Source of the DNA: a virus
Reading direction: 5' to 3' (one strand)
Length of the DNA: 61,323 nt
IMG/VR virus record: IMGVR_UViG_3300045051_000399
Span: 1 to 61,323 of that record
The notes under the pieces are model-generated. The model made no database searches. It was not told the origin of the DNA and worked only from the letters and a program-made list of their open reading frames with translations. This document shows positions 1 to 7,227 of the stretch, in pieces (within the stretch, counting starts at the first letter, position 1; every line of letters begins with the position of its first letter). Both the position numbers and the translations under genes were made by a program.

Positions 1-127
1 GCTGGCGAACGTCGTCACGACGTTGTGCGACGCGGCGCACGAATCACAGCAAGTACCGAAGCCCGACGCCGGCACCGTCGCGAAAGCGGCTTCGGCCCTG
101 GCGAGTAATTCGCTCTTCATGGCCGAG
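1..127. repeat. Terminal direct repeat (circular-contig overlap), left copy
   Basis: Bases 1-127 are identical to 61197-61323. The length of 127 is a k-mer size commonly used by assemblers, so this is most simply an assembly overlap that marks a circular or circularly permuted molecule. A true direct terminal repeat cannot be excluded from the sequence alone. The repeat lies inside the AAA ATPase gene, and the reading frame is continuous across the join. Confidence 0.9.
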
Positions 128-1063
128 CAAGTGACCGCGATGTCGATCAAGTCGAGCGGCCTCAAGATCGCAAGCGTGCGCGCCCGGACCATTCAGCAGA
201 TCAAGAGCACGCCGGGCCTCACGGTATGGGAGGGCGGCGAGACGTTCGAGGAGATCGGCGGCTCGGAGAATATCAAGCGGTTTTGCCAGCTCATCGCGAA
301 GGGCAACAACCGGCCGAACGTGATCGCGTTCATCGACGAGATCGAAAAGCAGTTCGGCGGATACGGCTCCGATAGTTCGGGCACGAGCCAGCATCAGATG
401 GCGGCGATTCTCCAAGAGATGACGGACACCGACGCGACGGGCTTCATCGAGTACGGGCAACCGGGCACCGGCAAAACGAAGCTCGCGAAAGCGCTCGCGC
501 GCGAAGTCGATACGTTCGTGCTGAAGCTCGATCTCGGCAACATGAAGCACAAGCACGTCGGCGAGAGCGAGAGCCGCACGGCCGCCGTGCTGAAGATCAT
601 CCGCGAGATCGGTCAAGGCCGCGTGCTGTGGGTAGCGACGAGCAACGGGCTCGTGAACTTGCCCGGCGAGCTAAAGTCGCGCTTCCGGCTCGGCACGTTT
701 TTCTTTGACTTGCCCGGCGCGGAGGAGCGCGAGGCGATCTGGCGCGTGCACGAGGCCCGGTACAAGCTCACGGGCGAGCAGCTCGCCGAACGGCCGGCGG
801 ATGAGGGATGGACCGGCCGCGAGATCGAGGCGTGCTGTGCGAACGCCTACGGCCTGAAGCTCACTCTTCTCGAAGCCTCGAAGTTCATCGTGCCGATCTC
901 GGTGAGCGATCACGAGCGGATCGTGCAACGCCGGCAAGAGGCGCATAACCGCTACATCTCGGCGGCGTACTCGGGTACGTATCGCTCGCCGCACAGCGTC
1001 GAGGAGGCCGAGCAAGTGCTTCGCTCGCCGGCGGCCCGCGCGTTCACGGTTCGCGAGAGCTAG
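1..1063 (+). CDS. Ycf46-like AAA ATPase with rearranged motif order (3' part; 5' part at 60679-61323)
   Basis: This is the C-terminal portion of a 526-residue protein whose start (ATG 60679) lies at the other end of the window. The frame is continuous over the 127-bp overlap. The whole protein resembles Ycf46-type AAA ATPases: a degenerate N-terminal domain, then a FEEIGG entry motif and an AAA core ending in a DLPGAEER segment. The core is out of order. The Walker B-like FIDEIEK (residues 283-289) and the following SGTSQ helix come before Walker A GQPGTGKT (325-332). Sensor 1 ATSN (385-388) and a likely arginine finger region (SRFR, about 399-402) follow at the usual end. In canonical AAA proteins Walker B lies between Walker A and sensor 1. 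The downstream DUF1257 and DUF2997 genes support a shared function. Substrate unknown. Confidence 0.85.
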   Translation, partial: LANVVTTLCDAAHESQQVPKPDAGTVAKAASALASNSLFMAEQVTAMSIKSSGLKIASVRARTIQQIKSTPGLTVWEGGETFEEIGGSENIKRFCQLIAKGNNRPNVIAFIDEIEKQFGGYGSDSSGTSQHQMAAILQEMTDTDATGFIEYGQPGTGKTKLAKALAREVDTFVLKLDLGNMKHKHVGESESRTAAVLKIIREIGQGRVLWVATSNGLVNLPGELKSRFRLGTFFFDLPGAEEREAIWRVHEARYKLTGEQLAERPADEGWTGREIEACCANAYGLKLTLLEASKFIVPISVSDHERIVQRRQEAHNRYISAAYSGTYRSPHSVEEAEQVLRSPAARAFTVRES

Positions 1064-1072
1064 GGGGCGATC

Positions 1073-1522
1073 ATGAGTCACGTTTCACTTGTGCCCGAGT
1101 GCACCATTCAACCGGATCAGCTCGACGTGTTCGCCGAGGCGTGCGTCGAGCTGGGCGCGGAGTTCATGCGCGATCAGACAAGCTTCGCGTGGTTCGGCCG
1201 ATGGGTGAACGATTACCACGGGGCCGACGCCGCATACCGCACGATCGATCCGGCGACGTTCGGCACGTGCGCGCACGCCGTACGCGTGCCCGGCGCGACG
1301 TACGAAGTCGGGCTCGTCAAGATGCCCGACGGCACGTTCCGATTGATGTACGACAATTGGAGCGGCGGCGGAGGGCTGCACGCGAAACTGGGCAAGCAGC
1401 TCTCCGGGCTCCGCCGCACGTTCGCGACGCGGTGCGCCGAGCGCCAGCTCCGACGCGAGGGCCGGCGCACGCGCCGGGAGATCGAGGCCGACGGCACGAC
1501 GACGATCGTCGTTGACTGCTAG
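1073..1522 (+). CDS. DUF1257 (Ycf35-like) family protein
   Basis: A 149-residue protein beginning MSHVSLVPECTI, the typical opening of DUF1257/Ycf35-like proteins. The N-terminal half is mixed alpha/beta and the C-terminal third is strongly basic and arginine-rich (RRTFATRCAERQLRREGRR). No catalytic motif is visible. It starts 10 bp after the ATPase gene, behind a GGGGGCG purine stretch, so translation is probably coupled. In plastids, cyanobacteria and some phages Ycf46 ATPases and Ycf35 proteins co-occur; this arrangement is the main support. Function is unknown. The C-terminal basic tail suggests nucleic-acid contact, which is inference only. Confidence 0.7.
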   Translation: MSHVSLVPECTIQPDQLDVFAEACVELGAEFMRDQTSFAWFGRWVNDYHGADAAYRTIDPATFGTCAHAVRVPGATYEVGLVKMPDGTFRLMYDNWSGGGGLHAKLGKQLSGLRRTFATRCAERQLRREGRRTRREIEADGTTTIVVDC

Positions 1523-1538
1523 CGCCGGCGAGCCGGCG
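1523..1538 (+). other. Intergenic GC hairpin (GCCGGC arms)
   Basis: Arms CGCCGG (1523-1528) and CCGGCG (1533-1538) flank a CGAG tetraloop in the 32-bp gap between the DUF1257 and DUF2997 genes. No T-tract follows, so it is more likely an RNA-stability or attenuation element than a classical terminator. Confidence 0.4.
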
Positions 1539-1554
1539 GAGAGACGAGGGACGT

Positions 1555-1749
1555 ATGCCACAGATTCGCGTAAACATCGGGCACGACGGGAAAGTCACGA
1601 TCAAAACGAAGGGCTTCCGGGGGAAGGCGTGCTTGAAGGCGACGGCGGGCCTTGAGCGCGCGCTCGGCGGCTCGCTCGAACGCACGGCAACCTCGGAGAT
1701 GAGGCTCAGCGAGACGGCCTCAGAACGGAGCCACGATGTCGAGCAATAA
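1555..1749 (+). CDS. DUF2997 family small protein
   Basis: A 64-residue protein: a beta-rich start (QIRVNIGHDGKVTIKTKGF), then GKACLKATAGLERALGG, which matches the DUF2997 pattern of a V/I-rich strand pair followed by G-x-x-C-x-x-x-T and an E-x-x-L-G helix. It carries one cysteine. DUF2997 genes are usually found directly beside DUF1257 genes, as here. Its 3' end overlaps the next gene by 14 bp. Function unknown. Confidence 0.7.
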   Translation: MPQIRVNIGHDGKVTIKTKGFRGKACLKATAGLERALGGSLERTATSEMRLSETASERSHDVEQ

Positions 1750-2026
1750 GCTTCGCGTGCGCGTCGGCGAGGATGGCGCGCTCAGCTTCATCTATGACGA
1801 TCGGCTCGCGTGTCTCCTGGCGCTCGGGCCGTCGAGCACCACGCGCGCGAGCCACGTCGAGCCGGCCGCCGGCGACGGCGTGCGAACGGTCACGGGCGGA
1901 TGGATTGCGGACATGAGCCCGAGCGGCGGGCCGGTGCTTCGGCAGAGCAACGGCGAGCCGTTTCTCACACGTCAACACGCGCTCGACGCCGAGCGCGCGT
2001 GGCTGATCGACAACCGGAACTTGTAA
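1736..2026 (+). CDS. Hypothetical protein, probable fourth member of the AAA/DUF1257/DUF2997 operon
   Basis: A 96-residue protein with the strand-rich opening LRVRVGEDGALSFIYDD, which echoes the VNIGHDGKVTI opening of the preceding DUF2997 protein, and a C-terminal helix PFLTRQHALDAERAWL. ATG 1736 overlaps the upstream stop by 14 bp, indicating translational coupling. No known family is recognised with certainty. The gene order suggests a role with the ATPase. Confidence 0.65.
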   Translation: MSSNKLRVRVGEDGALSFIYDDRLACLLALGPSSTTRASHVEPAAGDGVRTVTGGWIADMSPSGGPVLRQSNGEPFLTRQHALDAERAWLIDNRNL

Positions 2027-2029
2027 CGC

Positions 2030-2045
2030 GCCGGCCCGCGCCGGC
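2030..2045 (+). other. Intergenic GC hairpin (GCCGGC arms)
   Basis: GCCGGC (2030-2035) and GCCGGC (2040-2045), self-complementary arms around CCGC, fill the gap before the next start codon. This is the second GCCGGC-armed hairpin within 520 bp. It has no T-tract. Confidence 0.35.
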
Positions 2046-2060
2046 AGGGAGTGACGCATC

Positions 2061-3047
2061 ATGGCAAACAGACCGACACCGGACACGCCGAGCGTTTCGC
2101 TTGAGCAGCTACCGGACATCAACGCCGCGACGATCGCGATCTCGATCTCGATGGAGCACTTTTACAATCGGCGGCGCGTGTCGTCGTCGATTGTCGGCGA
2201 CGGCAGCTCGACGCCGGTTGCGGGCACGGTGGCCGAGGCGATCAAACGCGATACGACGCTCTTCGGCGTCACAAAGCGACTGCTCGACTGCGACGAGCTG
2301 CGCGCGATTAATCACGAGCAAGCGGCCGTGAAAGAGTGGACGTACCGCACGGCACTTCCGTCGTTTCTCAAGCCGGGGATCCACTTGATCCCGATCGCGC
2401 TCGTGACGCGCTTCGAGGAGGAGCTAAAGGATCGCAAGGCGCGGATCGCCGGCCACGTCGAGCTGCTCGCGGCCGTGCTCGAAGAGCGGATCGAAGCGAT
2501 GAAGCCGCGCCTCGCCGATCAGTTCAACCGGGCCGATTATCCGAGCGTCGAAGAGCTGCGCGAGGGCTTCTCGCTCACGTGGCGCTATCTCAAGCTCACG
2601 GCCGACGATCGGCTCGAAACGCTCTCGCCGGCGCTCTTCGAGGAGCAACGGCAGATCATCTCGAACGCCGCGCAAGAGACGGCGCGCGAGGTTCGCGGGC
2701 TCATCCGGGCGCAAGCGTTCGAGGCCGTCAAGCGGCTCTCCGAGCGCCTCGACGCCGTGACGAGCAAAACGGGCCGGCCGTCGCACGTGCACGATTCGGC
2801 CGTGTCGGCTCTGCATGAGTTTCTTTCGCTCGTGCCGCATCGCAACGTGACGGGCGACGCGAAGCTCACGAAGGCGCTCGAACAGCTTCAGGCGAGCATG
2901 CAGGGCGTAACGGCCGAGCAGCTCAACGACGATCAGGCGCTCCGCGCGAAGATGGCCGGCCTCATGGGCGACGTGGCCGGCAAGCTCGAAGCGCTCGTGC
3001 AAGAGGCTCCGGTGCGCTCGATGAAGTTCCGCAACGAGGCCGCGTGA
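2061..3047 (+). CDS. Hypothetical helical protein downstream of the AAA module
   Basis: A 328-residue protein, ATG behind a GGGAG ribosome site. After a short polar N-terminus it is mostly alpha-helical with charged heptad-like stretches (FEEELKDRKARIAGHVELL, EAVKRLSERLDAV), so coiled-coil association is likely. No catalytic motif, membrane segment or cysteine cluster is visible. Large helical proteins of unknown function often sit beside phage AAA ATPase modules and could be partners or substrates; that is inference. Its stop overlaps the next start (TGATG). Confidence 0.7.
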   Translation: MANRPTPDTPSVSLEQLPDINAATIAISISMEHFYNRRRVSSSIVGDGSSTPVAGTVAEAIKRDTTLFGVTKRLLDCDELRAINHEQAAVKEWTYRTALPSFLKPGIHLIPIALVTRFEEELKDRKARIAGHVELLAAVLEERIEAMKPRLADQFNRADYPSVEELREGFSLTWRYLKLTADDRLETLSPALFEEQRQIISNAAQETAREVRGLIRAQAFEAVKRLSERLDAVTSKTGRPSHVHDSAVSALHEFLSLVPHRNVTGDAKLTKALEQLQASMQGVTAEQLNDDQALRAKMAGLMGDVAGKLEALVQEAPVRSMKFRNEAA

Positions 3048-3313
3048 TGGCGTTCAATCGCGCGGCGTATCGCGTGCACGGGATGACGACGAGCGCCGGG
3101 CCGCGCCCGGCGCGGAAGTGGTACAGCGAGCGCGCCGTGCGCGACTTGCTCGACACGGTGCGCGATCTTGCCGATCACGTCGAGGAGATGGGCTGCACGT
3201 GCGGCCCTGGCGTGCGCGAGCGGCACGGGCACGGTCGCGAGTGCATGGGCGTCGGCTATGCGCGCAAGGCGCGTCGCCAGCTTGCCACGTGGCGACGGAG
3301 GCTCGATGTCTAA
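3047..3313 (+). CDS. Small hypothetical protein with Cys/His pairs
   Basis: An 88-residue basic protein. CTCGPG and RHGHGRECMG segments (two cysteines, then two histidines and a cysteine) suggest a small metal-binding site. ATG 3047 overlaps the preceding stop; a GTG three bases upstream is an alternative start. The 3' end overlaps the next gene by 8 bp. No family recognised. Confidence 0.6.
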   Translation: MAFNRAAYRVHGMTTSAGPRPARKWYSERAVRDLLDTVRDLADHVEEMGCTCGPGVRERHGHGRECMGVGYARKARRQLATWRRRLDV

Positions 3314-3602
3314 GCGCATCGCACCGGAGCCGCCGCCGCCGGCCGTCAGTGCTCGCCCGAAGTGCGCCGGATGCCGTCGCGCGCTCCGGCCGCACTTCGA
3401 GCCGACGAGCAGCGGCGGCAAACGCCTCGGCGGGGGCGCGTGGCTCACGTTCTCGCCGGGCCGGGATCCGTTCGGCTGGTTCGGCAAGTACGTCGGGTAT
3501 CCGCGCGACGCGCCGATCTTCTGTCGGATGGATTGCGCGCTCGCGTTTGCCGTGTACGTCTATCGCGAGCTGAAAGCCGGCAAACTGAGGAGGAGCGGAT
3601 GA
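3306..3602 (+). CDS. Hypothetical zinc-ribbon-like protein
   Basis: A 98-residue protein with CAGC near residue 17 and CRMDC near residue 77, four cysteines that could bind one zinc ion. Between them lies a Gly/Trp/Phe-rich stretch (FGWFGKYVGYP). ATG 3306 overlaps the upstream gene by 8 bp, and the stop overlaps the next ATG. Likely a small nucleic-acid-binding protein; function not assignable. Confidence 0.6.
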   Translation: MSKRIAPEPPPPAVSARPKCAGCRRALRPHFEPTSSGGKRLGGGAWLTFSPGRDPFGWFGKYVGYPRDAPIFCRMDCALAFAVYVYRELKAGKLRRSG

Positions 3603-3841
3603 GCCCAAACGAGCCGGCCCGCGAGATCAGTCGCGAGGCCGAGGCGCTGTACCTCAACGATCCCGTGTTTCATGCGATGACGCACGCGATCGGCGGTTGC
3701 TTGGCGACGTACTCCGAGGCGCTAATCCTCGACGCGGTTCGCATCGCGGCCGAGCGTGCGACGCATCTCGATCGCCGGCCGCGCGGATACTTTTGTGCTC
3801 ACTGCAAGATGCTCTGGCCGCTAGGAGGGCCGCGATCATGA
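3599..3841 (+). CDS. Small hypothetical protein with C-terminal CxxC
   Basis: An 80-residue protein with an acidic helical N-terminus and an HAMTHAI-type helix (VFHAMTHAIGG). The same VxHAMTHAI peptide occurs in the protein at 15825-16238, pointing to a shared motif or old duplication. It ends with CAHCKMLWP. Overlaps neighbours by 4 bp on both sides. Confidence 0.6.
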   Translation: MSPNEPAREISREAEALYLNDPVFHAMTHAIGGCLATYSEALILDAVRIAAERATHLDRRPRGYFCAHCKMLWPLGGPRS

Positions 3842-4272
3842 GCCGCAAGCAAGCGAAGTATACGATCGCCCGGCGCACGGTGACACGCGGCGGCGCGATC
3901 GTCGTCGAGAAGTTCCGGCGATGCTCGGCGTGTAAACATATCAACGGGCTAACGCTCGTCGTGTGCCGGCGATGCGGAGCCGAGATGCGAAAGCCGCCGC
4001 GACGCGGCCCGCTCGCGCCCGACGTGCAGCTCAAGATCGCCGAGCAGCAGCTTCGAGATTGGCAACGACGCCTCACGCGGGCGACAACCGGGATCAAGGC
4101 CGCGATGGCGCGCGTGCAGAAACTTCGTACCGCGATTGCCGTCGCCGTCGCCGTGCGACAGGAGCGCGCGAAACAGCAAACGATCCTCGCCGGGGGCCGC
4201 TCGATGCGGATCCGGCCCGAGGCAACGCCGGAGCCCGAGGGCTCCATCGGAGGGACAAATGCCGCTCAATGA
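3838..4272 (+). CDS. Zinc-ribbon protein with C-terminal coiled coil
   Basis: A 144-residue basic protein. CSACKHINGLTLVVCRRC (about residues 26-43) gives a classic two-CxxC zinc ribbon, followed by an R/K/Q-rich helical segment that could form a coiled coil. Probably nucleic-acid binding. ATG 3838 overlaps the preceding stop (ATGA) and the stop overlaps the next gene by 14 bp. Confidence 0.65.
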   Translation: MSRKQAKYTIARRTVTRGGAIVVEKFRRCSACKHINGLTLVVCRRCGAEMRKPPRRGPLAPDVQLKIAEQQLRDWQRRLTRATTGIKAAMARVQKLRTAIAVAVAVRQERAKQQTILAGGRSMRIRPEATPEPEGSIGGTNAAQ

Positions 4273-4402
4273 CTTCGTGAAGCAGTTCGAGGCAACCGTC
4301 GGCGTGCTCAACGCCGAGCGGTTATGGATCATCGTGTCGATCGTCGGCGTGATCGTCGTGATGCTGGCGCTTGAGAACGCGCTTCGGGAGCGTAAGCGAT
4401 GA
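4259..4402 (+). CDS. Small single-pass membrane protein
   Basis: A 47-residue protein with one hydrophobic segment (LWIIVSIVGVIVVMLALE) preceded by a polar amphipathic stretch and followed by the basic tail RERKR, giving an N-out/C-in type topology. Start overlaps the upstream gene. One of several tiny membrane proteins in the early arm; function unknown. Confidence 0.6.
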   Translation: MPLNDFVKQFEATVGVLNAERLWIIVSIVGVIVVMLALENALRERKR

Positions 4403-4575
4403 GAGCCGATCGCGCCGAGCTGCCTACGTATGCGCGGGAGCGGTTGCGCCGCCGATGGCGAGGCTTCGAGCTGCTCGCGTTTGTGGGGCTCTGGCTCGTT
4501 GTCCTGGCGGTACAAGTCGCGTGGGCGGGCGCGCTCGTCTATATCGTGTGGCACTTCATCGCGAAGTACTGGTGA
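4399..4575 (+). CDS. Small membrane protein
   Basis: A 58-residue protein with a basic N-terminus (RERLRRRWRG) followed by one long or two short hydrophobic segments rich in Trp (ELLAFVGLWLVVLAVQVAWA). ATGA overlaps at both ends couple it to its neighbours. Could influence the host envelope; no family recognised. Confidence 0.6.
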   Translation: MRADRAELPTYARERLRRRWRGFELLAFVGLWLVVLAVQVAWAGALVYIVWHFIAKYW

Positions 4576-4883
4576 TGGGCGGCACGCTTCGCGCATCGGA
4601 GGCCGTCGCGTACGCGAATCAAGTGCGACGGCTCGGGCTTTCGACGCTGGCGGATTTTCTCGAAGAGGTTGCGGCCGATGCGATTCGGACGCCGCCGATC
4701 TCGCCGACGGAGATCGTCGAGGTTCGCGTCGAGTTTGTCGGAGGCGAGCTTCGGCATTCGGCCCTCGTGTGCGGAAATCTCGCGCGTAGGCTGATCGCGG
4801 AATGCCTCGCCGGCCTCGACGGCGACGCGCGCGCAAAAGAGCTTGCGCGACTCACCGGCGGTGCACTGCTCCGCCGTTTGTAA
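4575..4883 (+). CDS. Hypothetical protein
   Basis: A 102-residue alpha/beta protein; a central strand IVEVRVEFVGGELR is followed by helices. No motif recognised. The stop codon TAA forms the first bases of the TAATACAAT box at 4881-4889, so this gene may end the first early transcription unit. Confidence 0.6.
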   Translation: MGGTLRASEAVAYANQVRRLGLSTLADFLEEVAADAIRTPPISPTEIVEVRVEFVGGELRHSALVCGNLARRLIAECLAGLDGDARAKELARLTGGALLRRL

Positions 4884-4890
4884 TACAATG
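4881..4890 (+). promoter_or_regulatory. Candidate promoter -10 box (TAATACAAT)
   Basis: TAATACAAT at 4881-4889 lies 29 bp before the next ATG. Close relatives of the same string occur at 12230, 22727 and 59764, each at a gene boundary. No good -35 hexamer is visible 16-18 bp upstream, so recognition may need an activator, or the string may be coincidental. Confidence 0.35.
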
Positions 4891-4917
4891 CCGGGCTTCC
4901 GGAGAGCACAGACGAAC

Positions 4918-5157
4918 ATGGGCAGACCACAGAAGCGCCGACGCGGCCCGCGCTCCGCCTACGGGCCGAAAACGGAAACGCTCAACCTCCGCGTGACGAA
5001 GGTGGCAAAGAGCCTCGTCACGATGGGCACCGAGCGCGACGGCTTGAGCGAAAGCGACTGGTGCGAGGCGAAGTTTCGCGGCGAGGATCCGGCGCGCGTC
5101 GCGGCAAAGCTCCGGGCCGACGAAGAGCGAGAGCAGCTCGCAACCGAGGAGGCATGA
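4918..5157 (+). CDS. Small basic hypothetical protein, possible DNA-binding
   Basis: A 79-residue protein with a strongly basic N-terminus (MGRPQKRRRGPRSAYGPK), then LNLRVTKVAKSLV and a charged helical C-terminus. The opening resembles small ribbon-helix-helix-type or plasmid-encoded regulators (a basic arm, then a beta strand), but the match is weak. It is the first gene after the TAATACAAT box. Confidence 0.55.
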   Translation: MGRPQKRRRGPRSAYGPKTETLNLRVTKVAKSLVTMGTERDGLSESDWCEAKFRGEDPARVAAKLRADEEREQLATEEA

Positions 5158-5471
5158 TGCATCGTGTCGAAGTCACGTACGAAGCCGCGCCACTGCACTA
5201 TGCGCCCGAGCGGCCGGGCGGGCACTTTGTCGTCGAAGTGCCGCCGATTGCGAAAACGGTGCTCAAGAGCGGCGGGATTCGCGTCACGTATTACCGCACA
5301 TTGAGCGATGACGAGCTTGCCGGCGAGCTGCGCCTCCTGGCGCGGCGCGAAGAGCAGCTCGCGCCGATCCCGCCGCGCATCGATCGGCGCGTCTATGGCG
5401 TGCCGTATCTGACGCCGGTACTCGCGACGATCGCGCGACTCGACGAATTGATCGACATCGACGGGGATTGA
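5157..5471 (+). CDS. Hypothetical protein
   Basis: A 104-residue protein; ATG 5157 is preferred over ATG 5154 because it gives better spacing from GAGGAGG. N-terminal half is beta-rich, C-terminal half helical and acidic (ATIARLDELIDIDGD). No motif recognised. It is followed by a strong hairpin and a 147-bp gap, so it probably ends a unit. Confidence 0.6.
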   Translation: MHRVEVTYEAAPLHYAPERPGGHFVVEVPPIAKTVLKSGGIRVTYYRTLSDDELAGELRLLARREEQLAPIPPRIDRRVYGVPYLTPVLATIARLDELIDIDGD

Positions 5472-5482
5472 CGGGATAGGAG

Positions 5483-5518
5483 GGAGCCGGCAGCTTCCGG
5501 CAGAAAGCCGCCGGCTCC
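5483..5518 (+). terminator. Strong GC hairpin, possible terminator
   Basis: Arms GGAGCCGGC (5483-5491) and GCCGGCTCC (5510-5518) pair perfectly over 9 bp, with an inner GCTT/AAGC pairing extending the stem. No T-tract follows, so intrinsic termination is uncertain. It could instead be a processing or attenuation structure before the recombination block. Confidence 0.5.
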
Positions 5519-5618
5519 TCGGCGAGCTGTGAGAATGCAGCTCACCGGACGCGCGCCAAATGGTACCACGAGGCCGCGTAGCGATCGAAACCCCTGCCCG
5601 GTAGCGGAGGGAGCCCAC

Positions 5619-6626
5619 GTGTCAAAGAAACGCGCCAGCAAGCCGCCGGCGAGCCCGAGCACGTCTCTCGTGCACCGGCCGCCGGCCTCGGCCGCCGACG
5701 TGCCCGTGCGCGTCGAGATCGTGACGCCAACTTCCGGCCCGGCGAGCGTCTTGCCAGATTTGAGAACGGTTGAGCCTCGCGAAGATCTGCAACCGATGGA
5801 TCCGGCGGCCGTGTACTTCGGCGGCACCGGCCTCGCCGATCATTCGTTCACAAAGCGCCAGCAATCGATCCTGCTGAAGCCCGTCGATCTCGCGGAGCTT
5901 GACGTGCTCCCGACGGGCGAGGTCTACATGAGCGCCGTGCACGTGCGCCGGCGACTGTGGGCGGCGTTCGGCGTCGGTGCGTTCGGGCAGCGGCCGCGCT
6001 CGATGCCGAAGCAACAAGGCTCGACCGTCATGCAATTGTGGGAGCTGGTGATCCTGGGGCGATCGGTCGATACGACGTGGGGCGAGGCCGAGTACCACGA
6101 GGATAACGTGCGGATGTCGTATGCGAGCGCGCTCGAAGCTGCGAAAAGCAACGCGCTCACGCGAAGCTGTAAGGTGCTCGGCGTGGGCTCCGAATGCTGG
6201 GATCGAAAGTTTTGCGCCGACTACCTCGCAACGCACGCCGTGAAAGTGCACCGGCACAAGGTGAAAGATCCGCGCTACGCGTGGCAGTGGCGACGGCTCC
6301 ACGCGCCGTCGTTCTATGACGAGGATGCCGTCGCCGAGGATATGCCGCGCGACGTGATCGCGACGTGGCACGCGAGCCGGGCCGAGCAACCGCGCGTCGA
6401 GGCGCAACCGAGCGCGGCGGATCTTGACAAGCCGCTCACCGAGCCACAGCTCGCGCGACTGTGGGGATTGATGCGCGCGCACCACGTGACGATCGAGGCG
6501 TTGCACGACTATCTCGGTAAGCACTACGCGTACACCGTGCGCGGCAAGGCGAAGCCGAGCGGCCGATTGATCAAGCGTCTGGATGCCGACGCAATCGAGG
6601 CATGGATCGCCAATGGCGGCGCGTAA
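5619..6626 (+). CDS. Rad52-like single-strand annealing protein
   Basis: A 335-residue protein from GTG 5619, chosen because GCGGAGGGA lies 8-10 bp upstream; a start at 5529 would add an unlikely basic leader. The segment around residues 157-195 (WGEAEYHEDNVRMSYASALE, then AAKSNALTRSCKVLGVGSEC) has the E-x-A-x-T/S-x-A-L-x-R-x-x-x-x-L-G pattern of Rad52-family and related phage annealing proteins. The C-terminal 65 residues (TEPQLARLWGLM...LIKRLDADAIEAWI) resemble the helical tail found in several phage annealases. The adjacent gene encodes a RecB-like nuclease, completing a two-component recombination pair. The first 60 residues are proline-rich and probably disordered. Confidence 0.65.
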   Translation: MSKKRASKPPASPSTSLVHRPPASAADVPVRVEIVTPTSGPASVLPDLRTVEPREDLQPMDPAAVYFGGTGLADHSFTKRQQSILLKPVDLAELDVLPTGEVYMSAVHVRRRLWAAFGVGAFGQRPRSMPKQQGSTVMQLWELVILGRSVDTTWGEAEYHEDNVRMSYASALEAAKSNALTRSCKVLGVGSECWDRKFCADYLATHAVKVHRHKVKDPRYAWQWRRLHAPSFYDEDAVAEDMPRDVIATWHASRAEQPRVEAQPSAADLDKPLTEPQLARLWGLMRAHHVTIEALHDYLGKHYAYTVRGKAKPSGRLIKRLDADAIEAWIANGGA

Positions 6627-7227
6627 TCGGTTCGATCCCGTCGAGCATCGGTACTTCGCCGGCGCGCGCGAGCTGATCTCGGTAACGACGCTCCTCAAAA
6701 ACGAGGGCCGGATCGACGATCGATACTTCACCGAAGAGAGCCGCGAGCGCGGCTCGTGGGTCCATGCGCGGGCGACGGAGATCGATCTCGGTTTGCCCGT
6801 GCGCGACACGGTGAAACGGTTCGACGATGCCGGCGTGTGGATCGGCGATCTCGTTGCGCCGGAAGAGTGGCGGGCGCGCCTCGACGGGTACCTCGCGTTT
6901 CGCTCGCTGGTACCGTTGTCATTCCTGACGGTCGAGGAGCCGATCTTTCGTCCCGATCTCGGGCTCGGCGGCCGGCCCGATCGTACCTTCGAGCTGCGCG
7001 GCCGCGCCGGGATCCTCGACATCAAAACCGGGCCGCGCGAGACGTGGCACGGCGTACAGATGGCGCTATACGACGTAATGCTCGGCGGCCTCCCGCCGGG
7101 CACTCGGCACCGCGCCGGCGTGTATCTCGACGAGCGCGGCGGTTTCACGTTTCATCTTTTCGACAGTCGCGAGGATGTCGTCGAGGCCTTCAACCTCGCG
7201 GCCCTCGCAAGGGAGCGTTTCGCATGA
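6613..7227 (+). CDS. RecB-like PD-(D/E)XK exonuclease
   Basis: A 204-residue protein. RGSWVH (about residues 46-51) matches the RecB-nuclease RG-x-x-H motif. GGRPDRTF (119-126) supplies the first acidic residue, ILDIKTG (134-140) the D-x-K pair, and QMALY (149-153) the Q-x-x-x-Y motif. These are the signatures of the phage/RecB exonuclease family that resects double-strand ends for annealing. ATG 6613 overlaps the annealing protein by 14 bp, and the coiled-coil gene follows directly. The size is normal for compact phage exonucleases. Confidence 0.8.
   Translation: MAARNRFDPVEHRYFAGARELISVTTLLKNEGRIDDRYFTEESRERGSWVHARATEIDLGLPVRDTVKRFDDAGVWIGDLVAPEEWRARLDGYLAFRSLVPLSFLTVEEPIFRPDLGLGGRPDRTFELRGRAGILDIKTGPRETWHGVQMALYDVMLGGLPPGTRHRAGVYLDERGGFTFHLFDSREDVVEAFNLAALARERFA

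Noticed and set aside
1-127. The 127-bp terminal repeat as a genuine phage direct terminal repeat.
   Set aside because: The length equals a common assembler k-mer and it lies in the middle of a gene. Circular overlap is the simpler reading, although not proven.
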